NCBI GenBank assembly: GCA_003151475.1
Contig: PLXQ01000054.1
Coordinates: 189,529-253,528, forward strand
DNA: 64,000 bases
DNA from: Acidimicrobiaceae bacterium
Lineage (GTDB): Bacteria > Actinomycetota > Acidimicrobiia > Acidimicrobiales > UBA8190
Reading direction: 5' to 3'
Positions within the stretch are counted from its first letter, which is position 1, and every line of letters starts with the position of its first letter. A program made the translations under genes and the position numbers. Below the pieces are notes generated by a model. The model saw only the letters and a program-made list of their open reading frames with translations, was not told where the DNA came from and searched no databases. This document shows, piece after piece, positions 34,217 to 42,490 of the stretch.

Positions 34217-34639
34217 GTGGACTGGCAGGCATGGGCTCGGAAGATGGAAGAGACCGACGGGGCCGACGCCTTCGAAGCCCTGTTCGCCACCGGCGGGTTG
34301 TTCAGCGACCCCGTCACCGCGTGGACCACCGATGTGCGCAAGGTGGCGAACGACACCGACAGCATCTTCCCGGACTGGCAACAGAGGATCGACACCATCC
34401 GCGGGGGAGACGACTGGGCCGTCTTCGAGTGGACGGGGACGGCAACCTTTCATCCGTCGGGCCCTGACGGACCGGGAATCCCCATCAAGATGGAAGGTGC
34501 CACCGTCGTCGAGGTGGACAACGAAGGTCGGGTCACCCGGTGGCGCGACTACCTCGACACGAACGAACCCACCCAGCAGATCCAGAACGGCATGACGGCC
34601 GCCGGCTTAGATCCCGGAGGCGCGCCTAAGCCGGCGTGA
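34217..34639 (+). CDS. NTF2/SnoaL-like fold protein
   Basis: A 140-residue cone-fold protein of the SnoaL/limonene-epoxide-hydrolase type. The pattern includes an N-terminal helix, GGLFSDPVTAWTTD, DDWAVFEWTGTATFHPSG and a closing VVEVDNEGRVTRWRDYLDTN, where the conserved Trp-Arg-Asp-Tyr strand is typical of the fold. Function is not predictable; members include isomerases, hydrolases and polyketide cyclases. GTG 34217 has AAGGGGAG upstream. It converges on a redoxin gene. Confidence 0.8.
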   Translation: MDWQAWARKMEETDGADAFEALFATGGLFSDPVTAWTTDVRKVANDTDSIFPDWQQRIDTIRGGDDWAVFEWTGTATFHPSGPDGPGIPIKMEGATVVEVDNEGRVTRWRDYLDTNEPTQQIQNGMTAAGLDPGGAPKPA

Positions 34640-34648
34640 CGCCGGGGA

Positions 34649-35689
34649 TCAGGACAGAGCCGATGTGGCCGATAGTCCGTGATAGGGGCTGCCTGCTTCC
34701 TGCCACTGCTCGTAGAAGGTGAAGAAGGTCTGCCCGAAAGGGTCGTCGCCCATCAGCGGCATGGCCGCCCGGCGGATGGTGAAGTCGTAGGGCGCCAATT
34801 GGGCGGCCGTCTCGAAGTGCCGCCGGGCCGCGTCCTCGTCTCCCTGCCGCAGGGCCTGGGTCGCCACCCGGAAGTGAAGGCGGGCGAGAACCTCGTCGTC
34901 GCTCAGGTCGGCTACGGCCTGTCGTGCCTCATCATCCGACAGAGGTTCCTGGCCGTCGTTGACCCAACGCCGGACGGCGTCGAGATGCGGTCCCGACTCC
35001 ACCCCGGTGAACTCCTTGAAGAGGTCGGAGCCGAAGGCCACACCGTTGGGCCGCACGATCCGGTCGTTCTCGTCGATCCACACCACGGTCGGAACGTTGC
35101 TGATGGCGTAGAGCTCGGTCAACAGATGGTTCGGGTCGACGAGCACCGGATAGGTGATGCCGTCCACCCATGGCCGGACATCCTCGGCGGAGTTGTCGAT
35201 GGCCACGGCGATCACGGTGAAGTCCTCGTCGGCCAACTCGTCGTGCAGTTCCTGCCAACCGGGCAGGTCGTAACGGCAGCCGCACCAGCTGGCGAACGTC
35301 ACGAGCAACTTCTTCTTGCCCTGCCATTCCCCGAGCCCGTGGGTGGTTCCCTCGAGGTCGCGCAGCTGGAAGTCCGGTGCCTCGAGCCCGTCGAGGGCCC
35401 GACGCCGTTCACCGGTCGGAAGCCCCAGCGCGGCGATGCCGGCGTCGGCGTCGACCACCACCGGTCGACCGAGGGCGGTCGCTACGGCGGCCACATCGAG
35501 CCGGCCGTTGACGCTCAGAGAAGCGGGATCCGACACGGGGACGCAGATGTCGCCCCGGCACAGGCCCTCGGGCTTGAGCTCCCAGCCGAGAGCGTCGTGG
35601 AAGGCGGAGGCGTCGACGAGCAGTCGCCCGCCGACGGTCGTCCCCGCGAGACCATGGGCTTCGTCGTCGATGATGGTCAGCTCGGACAT
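34649..35689 (-). CDS. Redoxin (TlpA/AhpC-like) protein with C-terminal helical domain
   Basis: A 346-residue protein in three parts: an N-terminal 100-residue module (LLVDASAFHDALGWELKPEG with the Cys pair LCRGDIC), a thioredoxin/AhpC-TSA domain (VTFASWCGCRYDLPGW, with CGC in place of CxxC; cis-Pro in SNVPTVVWID), and a C-terminal helical TPR-like region. The CxC form suggests a peroxiredoxin- or isomerase-like role, not a standard thioredoxin (inference). No signal peptide. ATG 35689 is preceded by a G9 run and GAG that form an unusually long SD, a slippage-prone tract. Confidence 0.82.
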   Translation of the reverse strand: MSELTIIDDEAHGLAGTTVGGRLLVDASAFHDALGWELKPEGLCRGDICVPVSDPASLSVNGRLDVAAVATALGRPVVVDADAGIAALGLPTGERRRALDGLEAPDFQLRDLEGTTHGLGEWQGKKKLLVTFASWCGCRYDLPGWQELHDELADEDFTVIAVAIDNSAEDVRPWVDGITYPVLVDPNHLLTELYAISNVPTVVWIDENDRIVRPNGVAFGSDLFKEFTGVESGPHLDAVRRWVNDGQEPLSDDEARQAVADLSDDEVLARLHFRVATQALRQGDEDAARRHFETAAQLAPYDFTIRRAAMPLMGDDPFGQTFFTFYEQWQEAGSPYHGLSATSALS

Positions 35690-35766
35690 CGGCTCCCCCC
35701 CCCACCCGTCGCAGGCATGGACGTCGGTGTTGCTGGTGCGGACGCTGGTGCGGACGCCCACTGATG

Positions 35767-36063
35767 CTACGCGAAGCGCGCCGATCTCATATTTACGCGC
35801 TTGCCGTCGCCAGTCAGGGGCGTGCCTTCGGCTCGGAGCAGCTCCTGTTGCTCCAGGGCGAGATGTTTGGCGAACGATCCGTCGGACATCACCACTCGCT
35901 GCCATGCGACCTCATCACCCCACCGGGCGAGAGCCTGACCCACGAAACGCGCCGAGCCCAGCCCGGCGCGGTCGGCCACATCGCCGTAGCTCATGACGAA
36001 ACCGCGAGGGATCGTCTCCACCACATCGAGGACGGCCTTTTCTTTGGCCGACGGTTCGTCCAT
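35767..36063 (-). CDS. Alkyltransferase-like protein (ATL, MGMT fold)
   Basis: A 98-residue DNA-binding protein of the MGMT C-terminal fold. SYGDVADRAGLGSARFVGQA contains the recognition helix, and the residue that is the acceptor Cys in MGMT (PCHR) is Trp in AWQRVV, the hallmark of ATL proteins. These bind O6-alkylguanine and hand it to nucleotide excision repair instead of reversing it. ATG 36063 gives the standard ATL length; a longer frame would overlap the upstream gene. It lies 29 bp downstream of a conserved hypothetical gene on the same strand. Confidence 0.85.
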   Translation of the reverse strand: MDEPSAKEKAVLDVVETIPRGFVMSYGDVADRAGLGSARFVGQALARWGDEVAWQRVVMSDGSFAKHLALEQQELLRAEGTPLTGDGKRVNMRSARFA

Positions 36064-36092
36064 CGGATGTGCCGGGGCGTCGGGACGCGCTC

Positions 36093-36791
36093 TCAGTACA
36101 GAGGTGACCAGGCGCTCGTGCGCAGCAGCTTGCTCTCCCACCGGTCGCGGTAGGACAGGGCGTCGTGCATGAACTGCCCCGGTTGACGCATCTCGTCGGG
36201 CACCTCGTGGGTGAGCAGATGCAGAAGCATGTCGTGGTTCACGATCTTCTGCATCAAGATGGCCTCCTTGCGGTGACCGGAGCCGAAGGCCGTCTGGAAC
36301 ACCACCTGGATGTCGAGCAGGGTGCCGTCACGGGCCTTCATGGGCCGGTAGTAGCCCTTCTCCCAGAAGTCGACGTAATCGTCGACCGCAGCGTGGGGCC
36401 ATCCCGTGTCCTCCATGTAGATGGACAGCTCGTGGGTGGCGCCGTCGGTGGGCACAGTGGAGAGATCGATATCCCCCATGGGCGACCAGGGCACGGGAAG
36501 AAGCATCTTGGCCGTGACCCCGTGACGCAGCTCGTCGAGCTCGCGGCCCCACTGGCTCAGGTCGCCGCGCTGCATCCGATGGGCCAATGCCTCCCAGGCG
36601 GCACCGTCTTTGATGGCCGTGATGGTGACCATGTGGTACGCGGGTCCGCTCCCGTGGGCGTGATGGAGGTACCACAGGAGCCGGGCGTCGTCGCCCTTGG
36701 CCAGAGTCGGCATCCACCCTTCGCGGTAGGCCGCTTCGAACTCGTCTTCCTTGGCCCCTTTTACCTCGTGCACCTCGTGCAGGAACAGCAA
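36093..36791 (-). CDS. Conserved hypothetical protein, possibly a dimeric alpha/beta-barrel (NIPSNAP-like)
   Basis: A 232-residue soluble protein with two similar halves: FLHEVHEVKGAKEDEFEAAY ... DARLLWYLHHAHGSGPAYHM and ELSIYMEDTGWPHAAVDDYV ... LDIQVVFQTAFGSGHRKEAI. The duplicated beta-alpha-beta layout recalls ferredoxin-like NIPSNAP/EthD proteins, but this is only a resemblance. TTG 36791 was chosen because GGGGAGGAG sits 6 bp upstream. It may share a transcript with the ATL gene. Confidence 0.72.
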   Translation of the reverse strand: MLFLHEVHEVKGAKEDEFEAAYREGWMPTLAKGDDARLLWYLHHAHGSGPAYHMVTITAIKDGAAWEALAHRMQRGDLSQWGRELDELRHGVTAKMLLPVPWSPMGDIDLSTVPTDGATHELSIYMEDTGWPHAAVDDYVDFWEKGYYRPMKARDGTLLDIQVVFQTAFGSGHRKEAILMQKIVNHDMLLHLLTHEVPDEMRQPGQFMHDALSYRDRWESKLLRTSAWSPLY

Positions 36792-36902
36792 TGCGGTCTC
36801 CTCCCCTTCGCCTCGCGTGTCACCGCCGCAGTGCCGAAGCGGCCACGACGGGCTCACCTTAGCCAGAGGCCAGGCAGGCGACCGGTCGGTCGGTACGCTT
36901 CG

Positions 36903-37319
36903 ATGATGACGGCCATGACCACCGACGAGCTCCAGCAATTCCTGCTCGGTGCCTTTCCCGATTCCCCCTCGACCATGGTGGTGGAGGACTCGGGGGAGTG
37001 GGGAGCCCGTCTGCGTCTGCCGGTGACGAAAGCGCACGGACGTCCCGGAGGCACAGTGTCGGGTCCCGCACTCATGGGTCTGGCTGACGGCGCCGCCTGG
37101 TTGGCCGTCCTGGCCCAGATCGGGCCGGTGGCGCTGGCCGTGACCACGAGCCTGCACATCGACTTCTTACGCAAGCCCCCGCTGGTCGACATGGTGGCCG
37201 AAGGGCGGTTGCTGAAACTGGGGAAGTCGTTGGGTGTCGTCGATGTCTCTATCCGCGCCGAAGACGCAGACGAGTTGGTGGCGAAGGCGCAGGTGACCTA
37301 TTCGATCCCGCCGCGTTAA
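36903..37319 (+). CDS. PaaI-type hotdog-fold thioesterase
   Basis: A 138-residue hotdog-fold protein of the PaaI/4HBT acyl-CoA thioesterase group. The central helix region GGTVSGPALMGLADGAAWLA and the strand VALAVTTSLHIDFLRKPPL are characteristic; an acidic residue in the helix (Asp of LADGAA) is at the catalytic position. The acyl substrate is unknown. Three in-frame ATGs (36903, 36906, 36915) are possible and none has a good SD. A very strong hairpin follows 49 bp after the stop. Confidence 0.85.
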   Translation: MMTAMTTDELQQFLLGAFPDSPSTMVVEDSGEWGARLRLPVTKAHGRPGGTVSGPALMGLADGAAWLAVLAQIGPVALAVTTSLHIDFLRKPPLVDMVAEGRLLKLGKSLGVVDVSIRAEDADELVAKAQVTYSIPPR

Positions 37320-37367
37320 CCGCGGGCGTCAGCCTTCGTGGTGGACGATGAAGCAGACAGCGCCTTC

Positions 37368-37407
37368 GCCCGGCGGCGGTCGTGGCGAAATGCGACCGCC
37401 GCCGGGC
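37368..37407. terminator. Perfect 15 bp stem hairpin after the thioesterase gene
   Basis: GCCCGGCGGCGGTCG and CGACCGCCGCCGGGC form a perfect 15 bp stem around a 10 nt loop. It lies after the only gene ending here and is a likely terminator, although it lacks a U-tract. Confidence 0.7.
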
Positions 37408-37789
37408 TGGCGTGGGGGTCCGGCGTGCGAGGAGGTGGGGGTGCCCACTGCCGCTGGCCCCAGGGGATGTCCCCTGTCGGGGAATGACCGATCACCGGCA
37501 TGGACAACGAGAATGGTCTCGGAGTCCTTTCCGTTCCCGCCGACGGTGACGCCTTCGGTCCTGGGGGAGAGGAGAGAGGCTCCCGTGGCCCTGGTGTCGG
37601 TTCGGGTGAATCGGTCATCTCTTCATAATGTGCGTCGTTCCTGTGTGATCAACAAGAACAACCTGTGCATCTGGTGTGAATGGTTCTGAGAGGGAATTCC
37701 GGTCTCGTCGGGCGCTCTCGAGGGGGCGTATCCGGTGACAGACGGCCCGGCGGCGTGGTCCTTGCCGTCCGGCTCCGTGGCCGTCAGGC
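37408..37789. promoter_or_regulatory. 382 bp leader/promoter region of the lytic transglycosylase gene
   Basis: No gene is supported. CAGGGG-ATGT-CCCCTG forms a small hairpin near 37460-37476. The stretch 37618-37695 is much more AT-rich than its surroundings and is the best place for a promoter. The long distance to the transglycosylase start leaves room for a structured 5' leader, as is common for actinobacterial cell-wall hydrolases, but I could not match a known riboswitch. Confidence 0.4.
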
Positions 37790-38440
37790 TTGCGCGTCGT
37801 GACCAGTGCCCGGCAACGACAACAACAACGGGCGCGTCGCACCGGCGTTGTCATGGCGGTGGTGTTGATCGTGAGCACAGGTCTCGTCGGTGCCAGTGCG
37901 GCCCGGCGCGCCGGAGCCCCGTCGGCGGGCATCGCCGTCTGCCCCGGGGCGCGTTCGACGACGACGACGCTGGCGAGCGACAGCGCCGTCGCCACGGTGC
38001 CCGCCGGTTCCCTGCCGCCGACGCTGGTGTCGGACCCGACCCGGCTCCAGTTGCTCCCGGTGTTCCGACGTTGGGCGTCGGTCTGTGCCATCCCCGTCTC
38101 GCTCGTCGAGGCGACATGTTGGTGGGAGTCGGGATGGCAGGAGAGCGTTGTCTCGGTGACGGGTGCGACCGGTGTATGCCAGATCGAGCCCGGCGCGGCG
38201 CAGACGGTGCGGGGACTCCTCGATGATCCGACCCTCGATCCGCGTCGGTCTTCCGACAACATCGAGATGTCGGCCGCCTATCTGCGCTGGCTCCTCGATC
38301 AGACCGGCGGTCGCCGCGACCTCGCCCTGGCCGGCTACTACCAGGGCCCGACTTCTGTTCGTGAGCACGGGATCCTGCCCGTGAGTCGACCGTACGTGAC
38401 AGGGATCGACGCCTTGCTCCGCGACTACAGCTGGTCCTGA
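37790..38440 (+). CDS. Secreted or membrane-anchored lytic transglycosylase-like protein
   Basis: A 216-residue protein with an N-terminal membrane helix (TGVVMAVVLIVSTGLVGASA; a signal peptide or anchor), a short low-complexity stretch and a C-terminal lysozyme-like SLT domain: LVEATCWWESGWQESVVSVT contains the catalytic Glu, followed by GATGVCQIEPG and DNIEMSAAYLRWLL. It should cleave peptidoglycan. The domain closely resembles that of the LysM protein near 59.4 kb, but this copy has no LysM. Starts are TTG 37790 or GTG 37799. The oxidoreductase gene follows after 1 bp. Confidence 0.85.
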   Translation: MRVVTSARQRQQQRARRTGVVMAVVLIVSTGLVGASAARRAGAPSAGIAVCPGARSTTTTLASDSAVATVPAGSLPPTLVSDPTRLQLLPVFRRWASVCAIPVSLVEATCWWESGWQESVVSVTGATGVCQIEPGAAQTVRGLLDDPTLDPRRSSDNIEMSAAYLRWLLDQTGGRRDLALAGYYQGPTSVREHGILPVSRPYVTGIDALLRDYSWS

Positions 38441-38441
38441 A

Positions 38442-39638
38442 ATGTCCACGGTCGACGTCGATTTCGCCGTCGTCGGCGCCGGAGTGCTCGGGTTGAGTGC
38501 GGCCAGCGCGCTGGCCCGGCGAGGCCACGAGGTCGTGGTGTGCGAGCGCGACACCGTGGGTCACTCCACCTCGGGTTCCAAGGGATCGGCCCGCATCTTC
38601 CGGCTCGGCTACGACGAGCCCGGATATGTCCGCCTGGCCATGGTGGCCCTCGGGCTCTGGCGCCGACTCGAGGCCGAGTCCGAGACGGCCCTCATCACCA
38701 CCACCGGCCAGGTGACGTTCGGCGACGACCTCGACGTGCTCGGCCATGCGCTCGAGCGGGCCGGCGCGCCGCACGAATGGATGACGGCGGACGAGGTGAC
38801 GGCGCGCTTTGCTTCGCTGTCGGTTCCGACGGGCGCGGTCTTCGAGCCCGAGTCGGGTGTGATCGCCGCCGACCGCTGCCTGGCCGCACTGCGCCGCACA
38901 CCCGGCGTCGAGGTGCGCGAGCGGACCCGGGTGGTGCGGTGCGAGGACGGAGACGGGGCCGTTCGTGTCTCTCTCGAATCCCCGCAAGGAGCCGACCTCC
39001 TGCGGGCCGCCGTTGTCATCGTCTGCGCCGGGCCGTGGACGGCGCCGCTCGTCTCCGGCCGGATCCCCGGCCTGCGCCCCCTCCCCACCCTCGAGCAGGT
39101 GGCGTATCTGGCTCGGTCTCGGCGAGAGCCGGACGGCTCGGAAGCCGCCATCCCCGTCTTCGTCGAGCGCCGACGTCCCTGGTTCTACGGATTGCCGGTC
39201 GCCGCGAATGGGCTCGTGAAGATCTCGCTGCACGGCGCCGGGCCTGCTGTCACCCTCGAGGACCTCGACACCGGGTACGACCCGGAGGATCCCGGCGCTG
39301 TCGACGTTCCCGACCCCGCTCTTCTCGCCCAGCTCTCGGACTCGGCCCGGCGGGTCCTGCGTGGCTTCGCCCCCGAGCCCGTGGCCAGCGAGCGCTGCCT
39401 CTACGACAATTCGGCCGACGGCGACTTCGTTCTCGACCGCATCGGCGACATCGTCATTGGCGCCGGCACCTCGGGCCACGGCTTCAAGTTCGCCCCGTTG
39501 CTCGGTGAGTTGCTCGCCGACCTGGCCCTGGGCGTGGCCCCGCACCGGGAGTTCGGCTCTCCGGCGGACCTCGAGCGGTTCGCCTCCGGTCGTCTGCGTT
39601 CGATCGGACACGGGGCAGGTCCGACGATTCACCGGTAG
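38442..39638 (+). CDS. FAD-dependent oxidoreductase, monomeric sarcosine oxidase-like
   Basis: A 398-residue DAO-family flavoprotein. The Rossmann motif is VVGAGVLGLSAASALARRGH at the N-terminus, followed by TSGSKGSARIFRLGY, as in monomeric sarcosine/N-methyl-amino-acid oxidases. The segment SERCLYDNSADGDFVLDR carries a Cys at the position of the covalent FAD link in sarcosine oxidase, and GTSGHGFKFAP is the C-terminal FAD-binding signature. It should oxidise N-methyl or secondary amines to give H2O2. The ATG lies 1 bp after the transglycosylase stop, an odd operon partner. Confidence 0.88.
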   Translation: MSTVDVDFAVVGAGVLGLSAASALARRGHEVVVCERDTVGHSTSGSKGSARIFRLGYDEPGYVRLAMVALGLWRRLEAESETALITTTGQVTFGDDLDVLGHALERAGAPHEWMTADEVTARFASLSVPTGAVFEPESGVIAADRCLAALRRTPGVEVRERTRVVRCEDGDGAVRVSLESPQGADLLRAAVVIVCAGPWTAPLVSGRIPGLRPLPTLEQVAYLARSRREPDGSEAAIPVFVERRRPWFYGLPVAANGLVKISLHGAGPAVTLEDLDTGYDPEDPGAVDVPDPALLAQLSDSARRVLRGFAPEPVASERCLYDNSADGDFVLDRIGDIVIGAGTSGHGFKFAPLLGELLADLALGVAPHREFGSPADLERFASGRLRSIGHGAGPTIHR

Positions 39639-39731
39639 GGGGTCCGCCGGTAGGCGATCGCCGGTAAAGTGGTCCCGTGCGATGAGAACGCCCGCCTTCC
39701 GGTCCTTATCCCTTTCCTTCGGAGGCTGTCC

Positions 39732-41432
39732 GTGTCCGCGCGTTCTCGTATTCCCGCCACTCTTGTGGCTAGCCGACTCTCGTTCGATCGGGGCGCCCAC
39801 ACCGTCCTGAAAGACGTCTCGCTCACCGTGGCGCCGACATCGTGCATCGGCGTCGTGGGACCGAACGGGGTGGGCAAGTCCACCCTGCTCCAGCTGCTCG
39901 CCGGGCAACAGATGCCCGACGCCGGGTCCGTCCGTCTCGATCCGCCGGGGGCAACCGTCGGCTATCTGGCTCAGGAACACGAGCGCCGACCGGGCGAGAC
40001 CGTGGGCGACGTCCTCTACCGCCGGACCGGCGTGGCCGAGGCCGAAGCCGAGCTGGCCGCCGCCGGTGAGGCCCTCGGCCACGGAGAACCAGGAGCCGAC
40101 GACCGCTTCGCCCTGGCCCTCGAGCGCTACGAGGGCCTGTCGGCGGCCGACATCGACGCCCGCATCTCGAGCACCCTGGACGACCTCGGCCTGCCCGGGG
40201 ACATCACCGGGCAGGACGCCGCCACCTTGTCGGGCGGACAGGCGGCACGGGTCGCCCTGGCCGGCATTGTCCTGTCCCGTTTCGACATCACCCTCCTCGA
40301 CGAGCCCACCAACGATCTCGACTTCGACGGCCTCCGGCGGCTCGAGGCCGTCGTGGCCGGGCGCACGGGGGGCATGGTCCTCGTCTCGCACGATCGTGCC
40401 TTCCTCGACGCCACCGTGACGTCGGTGCTCGAGCTGGACGAGCACGACCACGCCGCCACTCTGTTCGGCGGAGGGTGGTCCGCTTATCTGGAGGAGAGGG
40501 CCACGTCGCGCCGGCACGCCGACGAGGCCTACGCCGTCAACCAGAGCCAAAGGAGCGCCCTGGCCGACCGGGCCCGGCGCGAACGCCAGTGGGCCACCTC
40601 GGCCGTCCGGCGCGAGAAACGCGATCCCCGCGACCACGACAAGGCCCAGCGCGATTTCCGCATCAACCGGACGGAGAAGCTGGCATCGAGGGCCCGCCAG
40701 ACCGAGCGCGCCATCGAGCGGCTGGGCCCGGTCGACAAGCCCTGGGAAGGCTGGGATCTGCGCTTCACCATCGACCAGGCGCCGCGGGCCGGCGCCATCG
40801 TGGCCCGCTTCGACGGCGCCGTCATCGAGCGCGGAGACTTCTGCATGGGGCCGTTCACCCTCGAGATCGGATGGGCGCAGCGGATCGGGTTGGTGGGACC
40901 GAACGGCTCCGGTAAGACCTCCTTCGTGGACGCCCTGCTGGGCCGGTTGGCCCTGGCGGCGGGGACGCTGTGGTTGGGTCCGAGCGTGGTCGTCGGCGAG
41001 CTGGGCCAGGATCGCCGCCCCCCGAACGCGTCGGGCACGGCCGGTACGGCTGGGATGGCGGGTACGGCCGGCCAAGAGTCGGTCCTCGATGTCGTCATCG
41101 ACCGCTGCGGCTTGACGGTGCCCGAAGCCCGGTCGCTGCTGGCCAAGTTCGGACTAAGCGCCGAGCATCTGAGCCGGCCGCGGGCGCTTCTGTCGCCGGG
41201 AGAGCGGACCCGGGCCGAGCTGGCCATGTTCCAGGCCCGTCAGGTCAATTTCCTGGTGCTCGACGAACCAACCAACCATCTCGACCTCCCCGCCGTCGAG
41301 CAGATCGAAGAAGCGTTGTCGAGCTTCGACGGGACCGTCCTGCTCGTCTCGCACGACCGGCGCCTGCTCGACGCCGTCGCCCTCACCCGACGCATCGACC
41401 TCGGCGAAGACGTGGCCCTGTGGTCACGGTGA
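39732..41432 (+). CDS. ABC-F family ATPase
   Basis: A 566-residue soluble protein with two ABC domains and no membrane segments, the ABC-F layout (ribosome-associated translation factors, some conferring antibiotic resistance). Walker A motifs are GPNGVGKST and GPNGSGKTS, signatures LSGGQAARVAL and LSPGERTRAEL, and Walker B/catalytic Glu LLDEPTNDLD and VLDEPTNHLD. The Arg/Lys-rich linker between domains is the P-site tRNA interaction motif region. GTG 39732 has GGAGG 6 bp upstream. A Gly-Thr-Ala repeat lies near residue 440. The specific subfamily is not clear. Confidence 0.93.
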   Translation: MSARSRIPATLVASRLSFDRGAHTVLKDVSLTVAPTSCIGVVGPNGVGKSTLLQLLAGQQMPDAGSVRLDPPGATVGYLAQEHERRPGETVGDVLYRRTGVAEAEAELAAAGEALGHGEPGADDRFALALERYEGLSAADIDARISSTLDDLGLPGDITGQDAATLSGGQAARVALAGIVLSRFDITLLDEPTNDLDFDGLRRLEAVVAGRTGGMVLVSHDRAFLDATVTSVLELDEHDHAATLFGGGWSAYLEERATSRRHADEAYAVNQSQRSALADRARRERQWATSAVRREKRDPRDHDKAQRDFRINRTEKLASRARQTERAIERLGPVDKPWEGWDLRFTIDQAPRAGAIVARFDGAVIERGDFCMGPFTLEIGWAQRIGLVGPNGSGKTSFVDALLGRLALAAGTLWLGPSVVVGELGQDRRPPNASGTAGTAGMAGTAGQESVLDVVIDRCGLTVPEARSLLAKFGLSAEHLSRPRALLSPGERTRAELAMFQARQVNFLVLDEPTNHLDLPAVEQIEEALSSFDGTVLLVSHDRRLLDAVALTRRIDLGEDVALWSR

Positions 41433-41446
41433 ACGCCGCCGGGCAG

Positions 41447-42412
41447 TCAGTCCCGCGGCGTGCCCAGCACCCGGGCCACGGTCGAGACCTGTTCGTCGAC
41501 GGCGCGGCGCGAGAGCTCGATACCGGGGGCGAGAAGGTCGAAGCCGTGGCAGGCCCCGCCGAAGCAGTGCAGCTCGGTGGGAACGCCGGCCTGCATCAGA
41601 CGTTGGGCGTAGGTGATGCCCTCGTCGCGCAGGGGATCGAACTCGGCCGTCATGACGTAGGCGGGGGGCAGGTCCGAGAGGTCGGTGCACCGTCCCGGCG
41701 CCGCATAGTTCGAGACGTAGTCACGCTTCACCCCGAGATAGTGGTCCCACATCTGGGCGTTGCTCGATGAATTCCAAATGGGGGTGGCGCTGAACGCCCG
41801 CATCGACGCCGTTTCCATGCGGTCGTCGATCACCGGGTAGACGAGCAGCTGAAACGCCAGTTGCACGGTGCTGCGGTCGCGGGCCATGAGGGCCACGGCG
41901 GCGGCCAGGGCGCCGCCGGCACTGGCACCCCCGACGGCGATCCGATCGCCGTCGACCCCGAGGTCGCGGGCGTGGGCGGCCACCCAGCCGAGAGCGGTGT
42001 AGCAGTCCTCCACGCCGGCGGGGAAGGGGCTCTCCGGAGCCAGCCGGTAGTCCACCGACACCACCACACAGCCACCGTCGGCCGACAGACGCAGGCACCG
42101 GTGCTCCTCGGTGTAGAGGTCGCCGATCACGAAAGCACCCCCGTGGAAGTAGACGAGGCCCGGCAGGGGTGAACCCGAAGACTTCGGCGTGTATATCCGG
42201 ACACCGATCTCGGGGGCGCCGTCGGGCCCCGGGATGTCCCTGTTCTCGACCGTCACCCGGTCGTCGGTGGGAAGCGTGGTGCCCATCATGGCCAAGATGT
42301 CCGGCGTCGAGCGCATCATCTGCACCATGTTGGCGTCGCCGAGGCTTCCGGCGGGGTCCAACGGCAAGGCCGCAAGGACTTCGACCAGCTCCGGATCCAT
42401 GTTCAAATTCAC
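41447..42412 (-). CDS. Alpha/beta hydrolase, hormone-sensitive-lipase (HSL) family esterase
   Basis: A 321-residue HSL-family carboxylesterase. The oxyanion motif HGGAFVIGD, the nucleophile elbow GGASAGGALAA (Ser), the Asp in EFDPLRDEG and the His in GACHGFDLL complete the catalytic triad. The length and the N-terminal cap are normal for the family. It acts on short-chain esters; no signal peptide. ATG 42412. It is co-directional with the upstream LLM oxidoreductase (78 bp gap) and convergent with the ABC-F gene. Confidence 0.92.
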   Translation of the reverse strand: MNLNMDPELVEVLAALPLDPAGSLGDANMVQMMRSTPDILAMMGTTLPTDDRVTVENRDIPGPDGAPEIGVRIYTPKSSGSPLPGLVYFHGGAFVIGDLYTEEHRCLRLSADGGCVVVSVDYRLAPESPFPAGVEDCYTALGWVAAHARDLGVDGDRIAVGGASAGGALAAAVALMARDRSTVQLAFQLLVYPVIDDRMETASMRAFSATPIWNSSSNAQMWDHYLGVKRDYVSNYAAPGRCTDLSDLPPAYVMTAEFDPLRDEGITYAQRLMQAGVPTELHCFGGACHGFDLLAPGIELSRRAVDEQVSTVARVLGTPRD

Positions 42413-42490
42413 TGCGTCCTCTTTCCCCCCGCCGCGTGGCGATGCCCGTATTTAAGACGACAGGCGAGGCCGTCCGCGGGAATCCCCTGC

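Noticed and set aside
37600..37640. GGGTGAATCGG in the leader of the transglycosylase gene, resembling a piece of the c-di-AMP (ydaO) riboswitch
   Set aside because: The other conserved blocks (the GGGGGACCC-type segment and the CCGAACCCGTCAGC-type 3' part) were not found in the right order on either strand.
37316..37689. Short open frames on both strands between the thioesterase and transglycosylase genes
   Set aside because: They run through the perfect hairpin, have Pro/Arg-rich shadow-type translations and no SD or conserved pattern.
37851..41075. A 1074-codon minus-strand open frame over the transglycosylase, oxidoreductase and ABC-F genes
   Set aside because: It is antisense to three well-supported genes, and its translation is compositionally biased with no domain. 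Long antisense frames are expected at this GC content.
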